DNA of 57,301 bases from Thermoplasmata archaeon (GCA_022750455.1 JAKIVR010000007.1:1-57301), one strand, 5' to 3'; counted from the first letter of the stretch, positions 25,697 through 33,981 are shown. Numbers and translations: made by a program. Notes: a model not told the origin generated them from the letters alone.

Positions 25697-26530
25697 ATGG
25701 AGAGCCCGAAGGAGCCGATCGTCGTCAGCAACCCGCCGACGGGCGTACTCGCCGAAGGCGGTCGGGTCGAACCGGTCCGCGAGATCCTCTGGGGGGATTT
25801 CGCCGGCTCGAGGAAGTTCGAGACCTCCGAGGAGCTTCCCGCCGAGATGCGCAAGCTGATCATTCGGCTGATGGTCGTGCAGGCGGACACCGAGTTCGCC
25901 TCGATCCAGCAGCACCGCCCGTGGCTCGACAGCTCCCCTACGCTCGAGGACCGGTGGGTCCAGGCTCGGATCGTCGCCGACGAGGCGCGGCACGGGCTCC
26001 AGGCGTGCCGGATCCTGCGGGACTTCGGCGAGGAGGGGCAGAAGTACATCGACGAGTTGCTCACCAAGAAGGAGGGCGAGCACAAGCTCGACGCCTTCAA
26101 CATGAAGTTCGAGCGCTGGGGCGACGTCGGCGGCTTCACCTGCTTCGTCGACCGCGTCGGTGTCTACCAGCTCCGCGCGTTCCAGGAGTGCTCGTACGGC
26201 CCACTCGCCCGGGCGATGCCTCTCATGCTGAGCGAGGAGCAGCTCCACCTGAACTTCGGCCTCAACGTGCTCCGACGGATGGTCAAGGACGGAGCCCGAT
26301 ACGCCGGCTCCAAGGAGGAGGCGCAGGAGGCCGTCAACAAGTGGTACCCCCGGGCGCTCGACATGTTCGGCCACTCCCACTCGGACACCAGCCTGCGCGC
26401 GATCAACTTCGGACTGAAGCGCTGGACGAACGAGGAGGCCCGCGCCCGGTACATCCAAGAGATCACCCCGCTGGTCCACTCGATCGGGCTCGAGCTCCCC
26501 TCGCCGGATTTCGACCGGCACATCCTCTGA
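25697..26530 (+). CDS. PaaA/BoxB-like di-iron (ferritin-like) oxygenase-type protein
   Basis: The 277-residue helical protein resembles the phenylacetyl-CoA epoxidase subunit PaaA family. Metal ligands are suggested by VQADTEFASIQQH, the ExxH of VADEARHGLQ, AFQECSYGP and a second ExxH in LSEEQLHLNFG. Whether it oxygenates a CoA-thioester substrate is not known, because the reductase and other Paa subunits are absent here. ATG 25697 is preferred. A TTG at 25652 that overlaps the preceding TGA (TTGA) would add 15 residues and couple translation to the hydratase gene. Confidence 0.8.
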   Translation: MESPKEPIVVSNPPTGVLAEGGRVEPVREILWGDFAGSRKFETSEELPAEMRKLIIRLMVVQADTEFASIQQHRPWLDSSPTLEDRWVQARIVADEARHGLQACRILRDFGEEGQKYIDELLTKKEGEHKLDAFNMKFERWGDVGGFTCFVDRVGVYQLRAFQECSYGPLARAMPLMLSEEQLHLNFGLNVLRRMVKDGARYAGSKEEAQEAVNKWYPRALDMFGHSHSDTSLRAINFGLKRWTNEEARARYIQEITPLVHSIGLELPSPDFDRHIL

Positions 26531-26540
26531 GTCCGCGGCC

Positions 26541-27590
26541 CTAGCGGCGCGGCTTCGCCGCGCGTCCGAGGTACCGACCGCCGGGTCCCGGGGTCAGTCG
26601 GACGGTCCGTCGGATCCCCTTCACCTCCTCGAGCGCGTCCCGTACCTTCCGCAGGTCCCGGGCGAGCGTGAAGACGTGCACGTGGGCTCCGGCGTCGTGG
26701 GTGTAGGCGGCGACCGCGCGTCCCTCCGTCCCGTTCAGCTCGCCGACTGCCTCGAGGATGTTGCGCGACGTCTCGGTGAGGTAGTCGAGCGACGGGTCGG
26801 TCGTCTCGCAGACGTGCCGGAAGTCGTCGCACTCCTCCATGATGAGGGGGAACAACTGGGAGGCATCGCGGAGCCGGATCGCCCGTCGCATCGCCGCGAC
26901 CCTCCGCGGGATCGACCGTAGGCGCGTCTGGTACTCCCGCGACGTGGCGACCGAGAGCTGCATGGCGTCCTGGGAGCGCACCTCCTTCTCCGGCGCATCC
27001 GCGACGATCGCCACGAGGTCGATCAGTTCGGGCCAGTGCCCGGGTTCGAACAGCGGCTTCGCGTAGCAGTCGTGCCCGTCGGGTCGTCGACCGGCCTGCC
27101 ACTCGACGAACCCGCCGTAGATGGAGCGGCACGCCGAACCGGATCCGAACCGGGCACGGATGGAGAGCGTCGCCGGCGCCTCCGCGAGCCCGGCTGCGCG
27201 CGACGCCGCCCCTGCCAGTGCGGCGAACCCGCTCGCGCTGGACGCGAGTCCGCTCGCCGTAGGAAAATTATTCCGGGTGACGATCGAGGCGGCCATCTCG
27301 AGCTTCGCCTCCTGGCGGATCCGCTCGAGGAAGCGGCTCGCCGCGAGCAACGGTCCACCGCCCGTGCGCTTGCCGTTGAGCCGCAGCTCGTCGGCGGTCA
27401 GCTCCGGATCGAACCGGACCACCGTCTTGGTGACCAGGCCCGAGAGGGTGACCGAGAGAGAGGTGTTGTAGGGAAGCATCCGGGCGGTGTCGCGGATCCC
27501 CCAATACTTGACGAGGGCGATATTGGGCGAAGCCTGGTACGTCGCGGCCCGCGGGACGCCTCGGTCCAAGAGAGTGTTCCTCGCCCCCAA
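26541..27590 (-). CDS. mvaD: diphosphomevalonate decarboxylase
   Basis: This GHMP-family protein of 349 residues shows the mevalonate diphosphate decarboxylase landmarks: SPNIALVKYWGIRD, NFPTASGLASSASGFAAL, GSGSACRSIYGGFVEW and YTHDAGAHVHVF with the catalytic Asp region. The enzyme yields isopentenyl diphosphate for archaeal lipids. Classical Thermoplasma species instead use mevalonate 3-kinase and a 3,5-bisphosphate decarboxylase from the same family, so the exact substrate deserves care. The start is a TTG (27590, or 27569 which fits the promoter spacing better). It is divergent from the thioesterase gene. Confidence 0.85.
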   Translation of the reverse strand: MGARNTLLDRGVPRAATYQASPNIALVKYWGIRDTARMLPYNTSLSVTLSGLVTKTVVRFDPELTADELRLNGKRTGGGPLLAASRFLERIRQEAKLEMAASIVTRNNFPTASGLASSASGFAALAGAASRAAGLAEAPATLSIRARFGSGSACRSIYGGFVEWQAGRRPDGHDCYAKPLFEPGHWPELIDLVAIVADAPEKEVRSQDAMQLSVATSREYQTRLRSIPRRVAAMRRAIRLRDASQLFPLIMEECDDFRHVCETTDPSLDYLTETSRNILEAVGELNGTEGRAVAAYTHDAGAHVHVFTLARDLRKVRDALEEVKGIRRTVRLTPGPGGRYLGRAAKPRR

Positions 27591-27603
27591 GGCCCGACCG
27601 GAG

Positions 27604-27611
27604 TACTTATG
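27604..27611. promoter_or_regulatory. shared divergent TATA-like box (mvaD / thioesterase)
   Basis: TACTTATG lies about 27 bases before the thioesterase ATG on the plus strand. Its complement, CATAAGTA, is placed to serve mvaD on the minus strand if the TTG at 27569 is used. It is the only A/T-rich element in this short spacer. Confidence 0.45.
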
Positions 27612-27633
27612 GGCGACGCACGTTCGGACCGAT

Positions 27634-28143
27634 ATGGCCTCGCGTCCGTCGACCCCCGAGCCCCGTCCGGTCCGTCCGCCCCGCGATTGGACCGCGATGG
27701 GCGCGCTCGGTGGATTTCACCAGGAGGTGGGCTTCCTCATCGATCCCGCCGCTTCGAGCCCGGGGACGTGCACCGTCACGGGACGCGTCGAGAAGCGCCA
27801 TCTGAACATCAATGGCGTCGTACACGGCGGGGTCTTCGCCACGATCCTCGACACGGCGATGGGCGGCGCGGTCGTCTCGCTCCTCCACGAGGACGAGGTG
27901 ACGGCCACGACCTCTCTCTACGTCGAGTTCCTTCGGCCCGCGGGAGAGGGGGACGCCCTGAAGGCGAGGGGCGAGGTGGTGCGCCGCGGCCGCCATATGG
28001 CGTTCGTACGCGGGGAGCTCGATGACGCCTCCGGTCGCCGGCTCAGCCAGGCGCAGGGGACGTGGTACATCTGGTCGCGGGAGGACGCGACCTGGACCGC
28101 GCGGAACGCCCCCGAGTCGCCTCCGCCTTCCCCGAAGACCTGA
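27634..28143 (+). CDS. PaaI-type hotdog thioesterase
   Basis: The 169-residue protein has the hotdog-fold signature: HLNINGVVHGGVFATILDTAMGGA (central helix with HGG), then TATTSLYVEFLRPA and a closing strand QAQGTWYIW. Such enzymes hydrolyse acyl- or aryl-CoA thioesters. ATG 27634 is at the expected distance from the TATA-like box at 27604-27611. Downstream is a convergent membrane protein gene. Confidence 0.88.
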   Translation: MASRPSTPEPRPVRPPRDWTAMGALGGFHQEVGFLIDPAASSPGTCTVTGRVEKRHLNINGVVHGGVFATILDTAMGGAVVSLLHEDEVTATTSLYVEFLRPAGEGDALKARGEVVRRGRHMAFVRGELDDASGRRLSQAQGTWYIWSREDATWTARNAPESPPPSPKT

Positions 28144-28185
28144 TCGATCTCCCCGGCCGAACCGGATCCCGCGCCGGGCGCCGCC

Positions 28186-29166
28186 CTATCTTGTGGTCGG
28201 GTCCGGTGCGAGCGCGACGAAGTACCGCTGGCAGGCGATCAGGAGCCGGATCGGCCCGACCACGACCACGGCACCGAGCCCGATCCGGACGAGGTTGAGG
28301 AGGCTGGCTCCCCCGAGCGCCACGCCGGCGTAGACGAGGAGTCGCGTGGAGCGAAGCGATTCGGTGGACATTCCGGAGCGTGAGAGTTCCACGATCCCTT
28401 CGAGGCTTTGGGTGACGTACTGCGCGAGGACCATCTCCATCCCGAGAAGAACGCCGGTGAAGACGATCGAGACCCGGAGGACCTCGGCGCACGAGGCATT
28501 GACCTGGGCCTGTTGGGACGGCGAGACCGGCAGGGGCGTACCGTTCGGGCTGACGGTTGGATGCAACGGACCGACGAGGATCACCCCCGTCACTCCGATC
28601 AAGGCGACCCCGGTCAAAACGATGAGCAGAAGCGTCCCGAAGGCGAACCGATAGTTGGTCTGGGCGTTCCTGGCGGCCCCGGAGGGCGGGACCACGCGGT
28701 ACACTCCCGAGACGACCGGGAACTGACGTAGCGCGTGGATGCCCTCCCGCCACCGGAGGAATCCAATCAGTGACAGGATGAGCGCCGCCAGACCGCCGAG
28801 TGTTGCCAACCCGACCAGCCCGATCTCAGTCAGCGGGATTCCACTCGGCCCGGCAGAGAACGGCAGCCCGGCCGACGACGAGCCGTTGAAGAACCGTCCG
28901 GACGCGGGATCCACGAATAGGAGCGCGATCCCAATGAGTTGGATTCCCAGCATGAGGAGCAGGGCCCACCGATGGAGGGCGAGTCCACTCCGCACCGAAC
29001 GGACGCCCTGGAGTTCCGGGGGTCCGAACGAAGGAACCGGAACCGGTGTCGAGGGAATCTCTCGAACGCCCGATGGGCCGGCATACCTCGAAGGCGGCGG
29101 CCGCATTCCGTCCGGAGGGGGAGGGACGGAGGGCGATGGCGGATCCGGAGAGGACGGGGTGGCCAC
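28186..29166 (-). CDS. membrane protein with proline-rich N-terminus, unknown function
   Basis: The 326-residue protein begins with about 60 proline/serine-rich residues, likely disordered and cytoplasmic. Hydrophobic segments follow at about residues 70-86, 112-140, 175-200, 235-255 and 280-310, with an extracytoplasmic loop PLHPTVSPNGTPLPVSPSQQ between the third and fourth. I recognise no family. It is transcribed away from the 5S gene. Confidence 0.7.
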   Translation of the reverse strand: MATPSSPDPPSPSVPPPPDGMRPPPSRYAGPSGVREIPSTPVPVPSFGPPELQGVRSVRSGLALHRWALLLMLGIQLIGIALLFVDPASGRFFNGSSSAGLPFSAGPSGIPLTEIGLVGLATLGGLAALILSLIGFLRWREGIHALRQFPVVSGVYRVVPPSGAARNAQTNYRFAFGTLLLIVLTGVALIGVTGVILVGPLHPTVSPNGTPLPVSPSQQAQVNASCAEVLRVSIVFTGVLLGMEMVLAQYVTQSLEGIVELSRSGMSTESLRSTRLLVYAGVALGGASLLNLVRIGLGAVVVVGPIRLLIACQRYFVALAPDPTTR

Positions 29167-29304
29167 GGATCGGCGCAGGGAGTCCGACGATACGAACGCG
29201 CGCGGCTGTTCGAGGGCCTGGGCCGGCTCGTCGAGATTCTGACTCGCCGCCGCCGACGGGCCGGGTCGCTCCGCGGAGCGGGTCGGGCCCCCGCCCGCAC
29301 GACG

Positions 29305-29312
29305 TTAAATAG
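29305..29312 (+). promoter_or_regulatory. TATA box of the 5S rRNA gene
   Basis: TTAAATAG is centred about 25.5 bases before the first base of 5S rRNA, the expected spacing of an archaeal TATA box to its transcription start. Confidence 0.7.
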
Positions 29313-29333
29313 GGTGCCACAGTCGCCCCGCTC

Positions 29334-29456
29334 GGCTGACGGTCATAGCGGCGGGGTCACACCCGGTCTCATTCCGAACCCGGCAGTTAAGCCCGCTGGC
29401 GTTCCGCGTGGTACTGAAGTACGCGAGTCTACGGGAAGCGCGGAGAGCTGTCAGCC
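29334..29456 (+). rRNA. rrf: 5S ribosomal RNA
   Basis: The terminal helix I is formed by GGCTGAC and GTCAGCC. Inside are the universal 5S segments GGGTCACACCCGGTCTCATT, CCGAACCCGG and AGTTAAGCCC, and the helix IV/V region GGTACTGAAGTACGCGAG. The length of about 123 bases is normal. No 16S, 23S or tRNA gene is next to it, and it has its own TATA box. Confidence 0.96.
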
Positions 29457-29511
29457 ACTCTCCCTCTGAGCGGTTAAATTCCGGTTCCGTTCACGAGCGT
29501 CAGGTCCACCC

Positions 29512-30360
29512 ATGATGCTCGGAGCGCACGTCGGAACCTCCGGCGGGATCGCCAAGGCGCCCGAACGAGGGAAAGAGATCGGCGCCGAGGCGATCCAGAT
29601 CTTCTCGAAGAGCCCCCAGATGTGGAAGGGGCCTCCGATCCTCCCCGAGGCCGCCGCCGCCTTCCAGTCGGCCGTGAAATCCGCGGGCCTGCAGCGGACC
29701 GGTATCCACCACTGTTACCTGACGAACCTCGCCTCGCCGGACCCGCGGATCCAGGCCTCCTCCCGGGCGGCATTCCTGGACGAGCTGCACCGGGCCGAAC
29801 AGCTCGGGGTCGACCACGTCATCTTCCACCCCGGGTCCCACCTGGGCGCCGGATTCGAGGAAGGCTCCCAGCGGATCGTCGACGCCCTGCTCTGGGCGAT
29901 CGGCGAGGCCCCGAACGGAAAGTTCCGGATCCTTCTGGAGAACGCCGCGGGCCAGGGCAACGCCGTCGGCTCGACGTTCGAGGAGCTGGCGTCGATCCTC
30001 GATCGTCTCGCCCCGAAGGAGCGGTTCGGGATCACGGTCGACACGTGCCATCTCTTCGCGGCCGGGAACGACTTCCGCACCGCGGAGGGGTACGCGGCCG
30101 TCGTGGAGCAGATCCGCTCCACCGTCGGGATCCGGCGAGTCGGCGCCTTCCATCTCAACGACAGCAAGGCGGAGCTCGGCAAGCATCTCGACCGACACGA
30201 GAACATCGGCAAGGGCCACATTGGCACCGCCGGATTCAAGCCTTGGGTGAACGACCCGAGCTGGGCGAAGGTTCCGGGATACCTAGAGACTCCGATGGGC
30301 GACGACGAGTACGCCGCCTACGTCACCGACCTCGCGACGCTGCGTTCGCTCCTCGACTGA
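29512..30360 (+). CDS. nfo: endonuclease IV (AP endonuclease family 2)
   Basis: The 282-residue TIM-barrel enzyme cleaves DNA at abasic sites in base excision repair. Zn-ligand segments are visible: GAHVGTSGG, GIHHCYLTNLAS, FHPGSHLG, LLENAAGQGN, VDTCHLFAAG, FHLNDSKAELG with the following DRHENIGKGHIG, and LETPMGDDEY. A GGTTAAATT element lies about 36 bases upstream, just after the 5S gene. Confidence 0.95.
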   Translation: MMLGAHVGTSGGIAKAPERGKEIGAEAIQIFSKSPQMWKGPPILPEAAAAFQSAVKSAGLQRTGIHHCYLTNLASPDPRIQASSRAAFLDELHRAEQLGVDHVIFHPGSHLGAGFEEGSQRIVDALLWAIGEAPNGKFRILLENAAGQGNAVGSTFEELASILDRLAPKERFGITVDTCHLFAAGNDFRTAEGYAAVVEQIRSTVGIRRVGAFHLNDSKAELGKHLDRHENIGKGHIGTAGFKPWVNDPSWAKVPGYLETPMGDDEYAAYVTDLATLRSLLD

Positions 30361-30406
30361 GCTCGGCCGAATCCCTCTTGTACGGTCGCTCGCTCCGCGG
30401 GCCGGC

Positions 30407-31294
30407 GTGGGGACCGAAGCGGCGGCGGGGACGAGGTCGAGCCCCGCGCGGGCGCTCGTGGAACTGTTGCTCGGCCGCGGGGGCGACTCTCCGGCGATCA
30501 GCGACGCCGCAGCCGCCCTGATTCCCAGCCCCCCGTTCCCGGGCCCTTTCCGAACGCCCCTTCAGCAGTTCGCCGACCCTCCGTCCGCCGCGATCCGCCC
30601 CATCGTCGCCACGGCGGCGGAAGCGACCGAGTCGTTGTGGCATCCGTTCCGACGAGCCGCGCTCGCCGGGGGATTTCCGTGCGTCGTCGGGCTCGACGTC
30701 CCGGGCGGCGCGGGGGCGTCGTGGGACGATTTTGCGCTGTTCGGCAGCGTTCCCCGAGCGAGGGTCGTCGCTCCCCCCGATGCGGCGGGAGCCCTCGCCG
30801 CCTTGCGCGCGCTCGAGAGGGTCCCCGGTCCCACGTACCTCCGGATCCCGGCCGAAGAGGGGCCGACCGCCGGCGGGACCGCGTTCGCGTTCGGCGTCAC
30901 GCCGGAGCTGCGGGCCGGCAACGACCTCACGGTGATCGGGGTCGGGCGGGGCGTCTGGCTGGCGCACGGCGCCGCGGAGGCAATGGGCCGGCAGGGGGCC
31001 TCGGTCCGCGTGCTCGACGGCTCCTCGATCAAACCGGGCGACTCGGCCGCCCTCCTGCGTGCCGCCCGGCAGACCCGCGGGATCGTCGTGGTCGAAGAGC
31101 ACATCGCCCGCACCGGGTTCGGGAGCTTCGTCGCGGCGACCGTGACCGAGTCGGCGCCGGTCCCGATCCGTCGGGTCGGTATCCCCGACCTGCCTCCGAC
31201 CGACCACCAGGGAGCGGCGGCCTGCGGCGTGACCCTCGAACGGGTCGTCGAAGAGGCGTCGGCGCTGCTCCGGTCGAGTGGAAAACTACACTAA
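30407..31294 (+). CDS. transketolase C-terminal subunit-like protein
   Basis: The 295-residue protein corresponds to the pyrimidine-binding and C-terminal domains of split archaeal transketolase or related ThDP enzymes: ARVVAPPDAAGALAALRALE, GPTYLRIPAEEG, DLTVIGVGRGVWLAHGAAEA and VVVEEHIARTGFGSFV. The N-terminal half seems weakly conserved, and the ThDP-binding N-terminal subunit is not encoded in the window. Placement directly before transaldolase supports a pentose phosphate role. GTG 30407 has TTGTACG about 28 bases upstream. Confidence 0.75.
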   Translation: MGTEAAAGTRSSPARALVELLLGRGGDSPAISDAAAALIPSPPFPGPFRTPLQQFADPPSAAIRPIVATAAEATESLWHPFRRAALAGGFPCVVGLDVPGGAGASWDDFALFGSVPRARVVAPPDAAGALAALRALERVPGPTYLRIPAEEGPTAGGTAFAFGVTPELRAGNDLTVIGVGRGVWLAHGAAEAMGRQGASVRVLDGSSIKPGDSAALLRAARQTRGIVVVEEHIARTGFGSFVAATVTESAPVPIRRVGIPDLPPTDHQGAAACGVTLERVVEEASALLRSSGKLH

Positions 31295-31318
31295 CGGGCG
31301 CGGCTACGCGGACGGACG

Positions 31319-32002
31319 ATGAAGCTCTTCCTCGACACCGCGAGCGTCTCCGAGATCCGCCGGATGTGGGAGGTCGGGATCCTCGACGGGGTCACCACGA
31401 ACCCGTCGCTCGTCTCCAAGGAAGGCCGCGTCTTCGAGGACATCATCGAGGAGATCTGCGCCCTCGGGGTCCCGTCGGTCTCCGCGGAGGTCGTCGCGAC
31501 CGACGTCGACGGGATGCTGCGGGAAGGGCACCACCTGGCGGCGCTGCATCCGTCCATCTACGTGAAGATCCCGATGACGGCCGCCGGCTTGCAGGCGACC
31601 AAGCAGCTCAGCCGCGAGAAGATCCGCGTCAACATGACTCTCGTCTTCTCGGCGAACCAGGCGTTGTTGGCGGCCAAGGTCGGCGCCGCCTACGTCAGCC
31701 CGTTCATCGGCCGACTCGACGACCAGGGGCAGGACGGGATGGAGCTGATCCGGGACATCCATACGATCTACCAGGCGTACAAGTACCCGACCGAGATCCT
31801 CGTGGCGAGCATCCGTCATCCGATCCACGTGCTCGAGGCCGCCAAGATCGGCGCCGACATCGGAACGATGCCGTTCGCCGTGATGGAGAAGCTCGTCCAA
31901 CATCCGTTGACGGACATCGGGCTCGCCCGGTTCCTGAAGGACTGGGAGAAGGTCCCCGTCCGGGCGAAGGTCACGGGACCGGGACCCCAATCGACGCGAT
32001 GA
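31319..32002 (+). CDS. tal: transaldolase (TalC/fructose-6-phosphate aldolase type)
   Basis: The 227-residue short transaldolase starts MKLFLDTAS and has DGVTTNPSLVSKEG and YVKIPMTAAG with the Schiff-base Lys, plus NMTLVFSANQALLAAKVGA, VSPFIGRLDD and ILVASIRHP. It moves dihydroxyacetone units between sugar phosphates. Its TGA overlaps the ATG of the next gene (ATGA), making a coupled transcription unit with the transketolase half upstream. Confidence 0.95.
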   Translation: MKLFLDTASVSEIRRMWEVGILDGVTTNPSLVSKEGRVFEDIIEEICALGVPSVSAEVVATDVDGMLREGHHLAALHPSIYVKIPMTAAGLQATKQLSREKIRVNMTLVFSANQALLAAKVGAAYVSPFIGRLDDQGQDGMELIRDIHTIYQAYKYPTEILVASIRHPIHVLEAAKIGADIGTMPFAVMEKLVQHPLTDIGLARFLKDWEKVPVRAKVTGPGPQSTR

Positions 32003-32283
32003 GCTCCACTCCGCTCCTCGACAAGTATCTCGTTCTCACCGCCGAGGCGCTGGCGCGCGTACGTCCGGCCCCCCCCGCCCGCTCGTTCCTCGTCGGGGCG
32101 TCGGAGGATTTCCTCTCCATGGCCCGGGCCTACCTCGCGGACGCTCGACACTTCCAGTCGCAGGGGGATGCGGAGCGCGCTTTGGCGGCCGTGAGCTACG
32201 CCCATGGCTGGATCGACGCCGGGGTACGGCTGGGACTCTTGGATGGAGGGGATGACGACGTCCGATTCACCCCGTTCAAGTGA
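31999..32283 (+). CDS. DUF357-like small helical protein
   Basis: The 94-residue protein resembles the archaeal DUF357 family: ARAYLADARHFQSQGDAERALAAVSYAHGWIDAGVRLGLL, a helical pair with a conserved SYAxGW/L pattern. The function is unknown. ATG 31999 overlaps the transaldolase stop, and the gene end overlaps the translin-like gene by about 32 bases. Such overlaps imply coupled translation of all four genes in this unit. Confidence 0.75.
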   Translation: MSSTPLLDKYLVLTAEALARVRPAPPARSFLVGASEDFLSMARAYLADARHFQSQGDAERALAAVSYAHGWIDAGVRLGLLDGGDDDVRFTPFK

Positions 32284-32905
32284 GCCCGCGCCCGAGCCGG
32301 TCCCCGAGGCGGTGCTCGCCGCGATCGAGTCCCACCTCTCGGGACGGGAGAAGATGCGCGACCGGTTGCACGACGAGGCCCGGCAACTCCGCCGGAACGC
32401 GCAGCGTGCGATGACCGCTTTGCACGCCGGGCGGGTCGCGCCGACGGCGCTCGCCGAGATCCGATCGGAGCTGGACCGGCTCGTGCTCGCGGCCCGCGGC
32501 GCCGACCCCCACGACGTCTCCGTCATCGACCCGGCGCTGCAGGAGGCCGTCGAGGCGCTGCTCCTCGGACGGGTGATGGAGGGCGGAGCGTGGCCCGGAC
32601 CCGCCGAGCTGGGCGTCGATCCCGAACCGTACGTCTACGCGCTCGGCGATCTCGTGGGAGAGGTCCGTCGCCTGACGCTCCAATCGCTGTCGAACGGTGA
32701 CCTGCCGAAGGCCGAGTCCCGTCTCGCGCTCATGGAGGCGCTGCAGGTCGCCCTGTTCCGCCTGGAGGCCCCGCGGAGCGTGTTGACGTTGAAACCGAAA
32801 CAGGACACGGCGCGCGCCCTCGTCGAGCGGACCCGGGGGGAGATCACCGTGGCGCGGCTGCTCGCCCAGGCGCGCCTCCCGCCTCAGCTCGGAGGGTCGG
32901 CGTGA
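32252..32905 (+). CDS. translin-family protein
   Basis: The 217-residue all-helical protein resembles archaeal translin: REKMRDRLHDEARQLRRNAQRAM near the N-terminus, and the acidic/basic signature VYALGDLVGEVRRLTLQSLSNGD followed by a paired-helix end. Translins form rings that bind or cleave single-stranded RNA or DNA; activity is not shown here. ATG 32252 and ATG 32243 are both possible, and both lie inside the DUF357-like gene. Its TGA overlaps the GTG of the next gene. Confidence 0.78.
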   Translation: MTTSDSPRSSEPAPEPVPEAVLAAIESHLSGREKMRDRLHDEARQLRRNAQRAMTALHAGRVAPTALAEIRSELDRLVLAARGADPHDVSVIDPALQEAVEALLLGRVMEGGAWPGPAELGVDPEPYVYALGDLVGEVRRLTLQSLSNGDLPKAESRLALMEALQVALFRLEAPRSVLTLKPKQDTARALVERTRGEITVARLLAQARLPPQLGGSA

Positions 32906-33690
32906 GCGCTCCCCTCCGGACGATCGGCGTGATCGGGGGATCCGGGATCCAGAACCTGGGAGGCGCGGTCCTGGCGACGCATCGGGTCTCCACGCCGTGG
33001 GGCGCTCCGTCCGCCGCGATCGAGGAGCGTCGGATCGGGGAGCTCCGGGTGCTCTTCCTGCCTCGGCACGGCGTGGGCCACACCATTCCGCCGCACCGGG
33101 TCAACTACCGAGCGAACATCGATGCCTTGGTCCAGCTCGGGACCGAGCGGATCATCACGGCGAGCTCCGTCGGCTCGCTCCAAGCCGAACTGCCTCCCGG
33201 GACGTTCGTGGTCCCGAACCAGTTCCTCGATTTCACTCACCAGCGGCCGACGACGTTCTTCGATGGAGGTCGGGTCGTCCATCTCGGGATGGCCGACCCG
33301 TTCTGCCCGGAGCTCACTCGGCACGCCGTCGCGGCCGGCCAGGAGATGTCGATCCTCGTCCGGGAGAATGCGACGTACGTCTGCATCGAAGGGCCCCGGT
33401 TCTCCACCCGGGCGGAGTCCCGATTCTACCGGACCTTGGCGGACATCATCGGGATGACGCTCGTGCCCGAGATCACGCTCGCCCGCGAGCGCGGCCTCTG
33501 CTACCTCTGCCTCGCGACCGTCACCGACTTCGATGTGTGGCAGGAGACCCCGGTCCAAGCCGAGGAGGTGGTCCGGGTGATGCGAGCGAACACCGACCGA
33601 GCGTTACAGCTGTTGGGGAAGATGATTCCCCGCTTGGCGCCGGCGCCCACCTGTGCGTGCGCCGCGGCCCTGCGCGGGGCCGAGATCTGA
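32902..33690 (+). CDS. mtnP: S-methyl-5'-thioadenosine phosphorylase
   Basis: The 262-residue purine phosphorylase has TIGVIGGSGIQNLGG, FLPRHGVGHTIPPHRVNYRAN, ASSVGSLQ, CIEGPRFSTRAESRFYR and the C-terminal ATVTDFDVW, all typical of MTA phosphorylase/PNP class II. It recycles methylthioadenosine formed in polyamine and SAM metabolism. The GTG start overlaps the translin-family stop (GTGA). It is convergent with rpoK, with an eight-base gap. Confidence 0.92.
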   Translation: MSAPLRTIGVIGGSGIQNLGGAVLATHRVSTPWGAPSAAIEERRIGELRVLFLPRHGVGHTIPPHRVNYRANIDALVQLGTERIITASSVGSLQAELPPGTFVVPNQFLDFTHQRPTTFFDGGRVVHLGMADPFCPELTRHAVAAGQEMSILVRENATYVCIEGPRFSTRAESRFYRTLADIIGMTLVPEITLARERGLCYLCLATVTDFDVWQETPVQAEEVVRVMRANTDRALQLLGKMIPRLAPAPTCACAAALRGAEI

Positions 33691-33698
33691 TCGTCGGA

Positions 33699-33950
33699 TC
33701 ACTCGTCGCGCGGTCCCCATCGGACCGTGATCGGGACGACGCCGGCGTCGAACTCCTTCTCCGCGATCGTGACCGGGTCGATCAGATCGTCGGGCACTTC
33801 CACCAGGATCGGCGCGCCCAGCGAGACCTGCAGGGCCCGGGCACCGAGGATCCGTGCGCGCTCGAATCGGGTATACACTCTACCCGTCTCCGAGGTTTCA
33901 TTGGACACAGCGGATACCCTCAGAGCCGGGGCAACATCCCCAGCTGACAA
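33699..33950 (-). CDS. rpoK: DNA-directed RNA polymerase subunit K (Rpo6)
   Basis: The conserved core [40 protein letters not shown] and [14 protein letters not shown] is that of archaeal Rpo6/eukaryotic Rpb6, which stabilises the assembled polymerase. The start is uncertain. TTG 33950 lies about 26 bases from the centre of a perfect TATA box (33973-33979) and would be leaderless; GTG 33908 gives a more typical 69-residue protein. The track ATG at 33983 lies on the TATA box itself and is unlikely. Confidence 0.88.
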   Translation of the reverse strand: MSAGDVAPALRVSAVSNETSETGRVYTRFERARILGARALQVSLGAPILVEVPDDLIDPVTIAEKEFDAGVVPITVRWGPRDE

Positions 33951-33971
33951 GGTGGCGAGCACCCCGGGTGG

Positions 33972-33981
33972 GTTATATACC
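33972..33981 (-). promoter_or_regulatory. TATA box of rpoK
   Basis: GGTATATAAC on the minus strand is one of the best TATA-like sequences in the window. It lies upstream of rpoK and argues against the start codon at 33983 given by the longest ORF. Confidence 0.6.
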
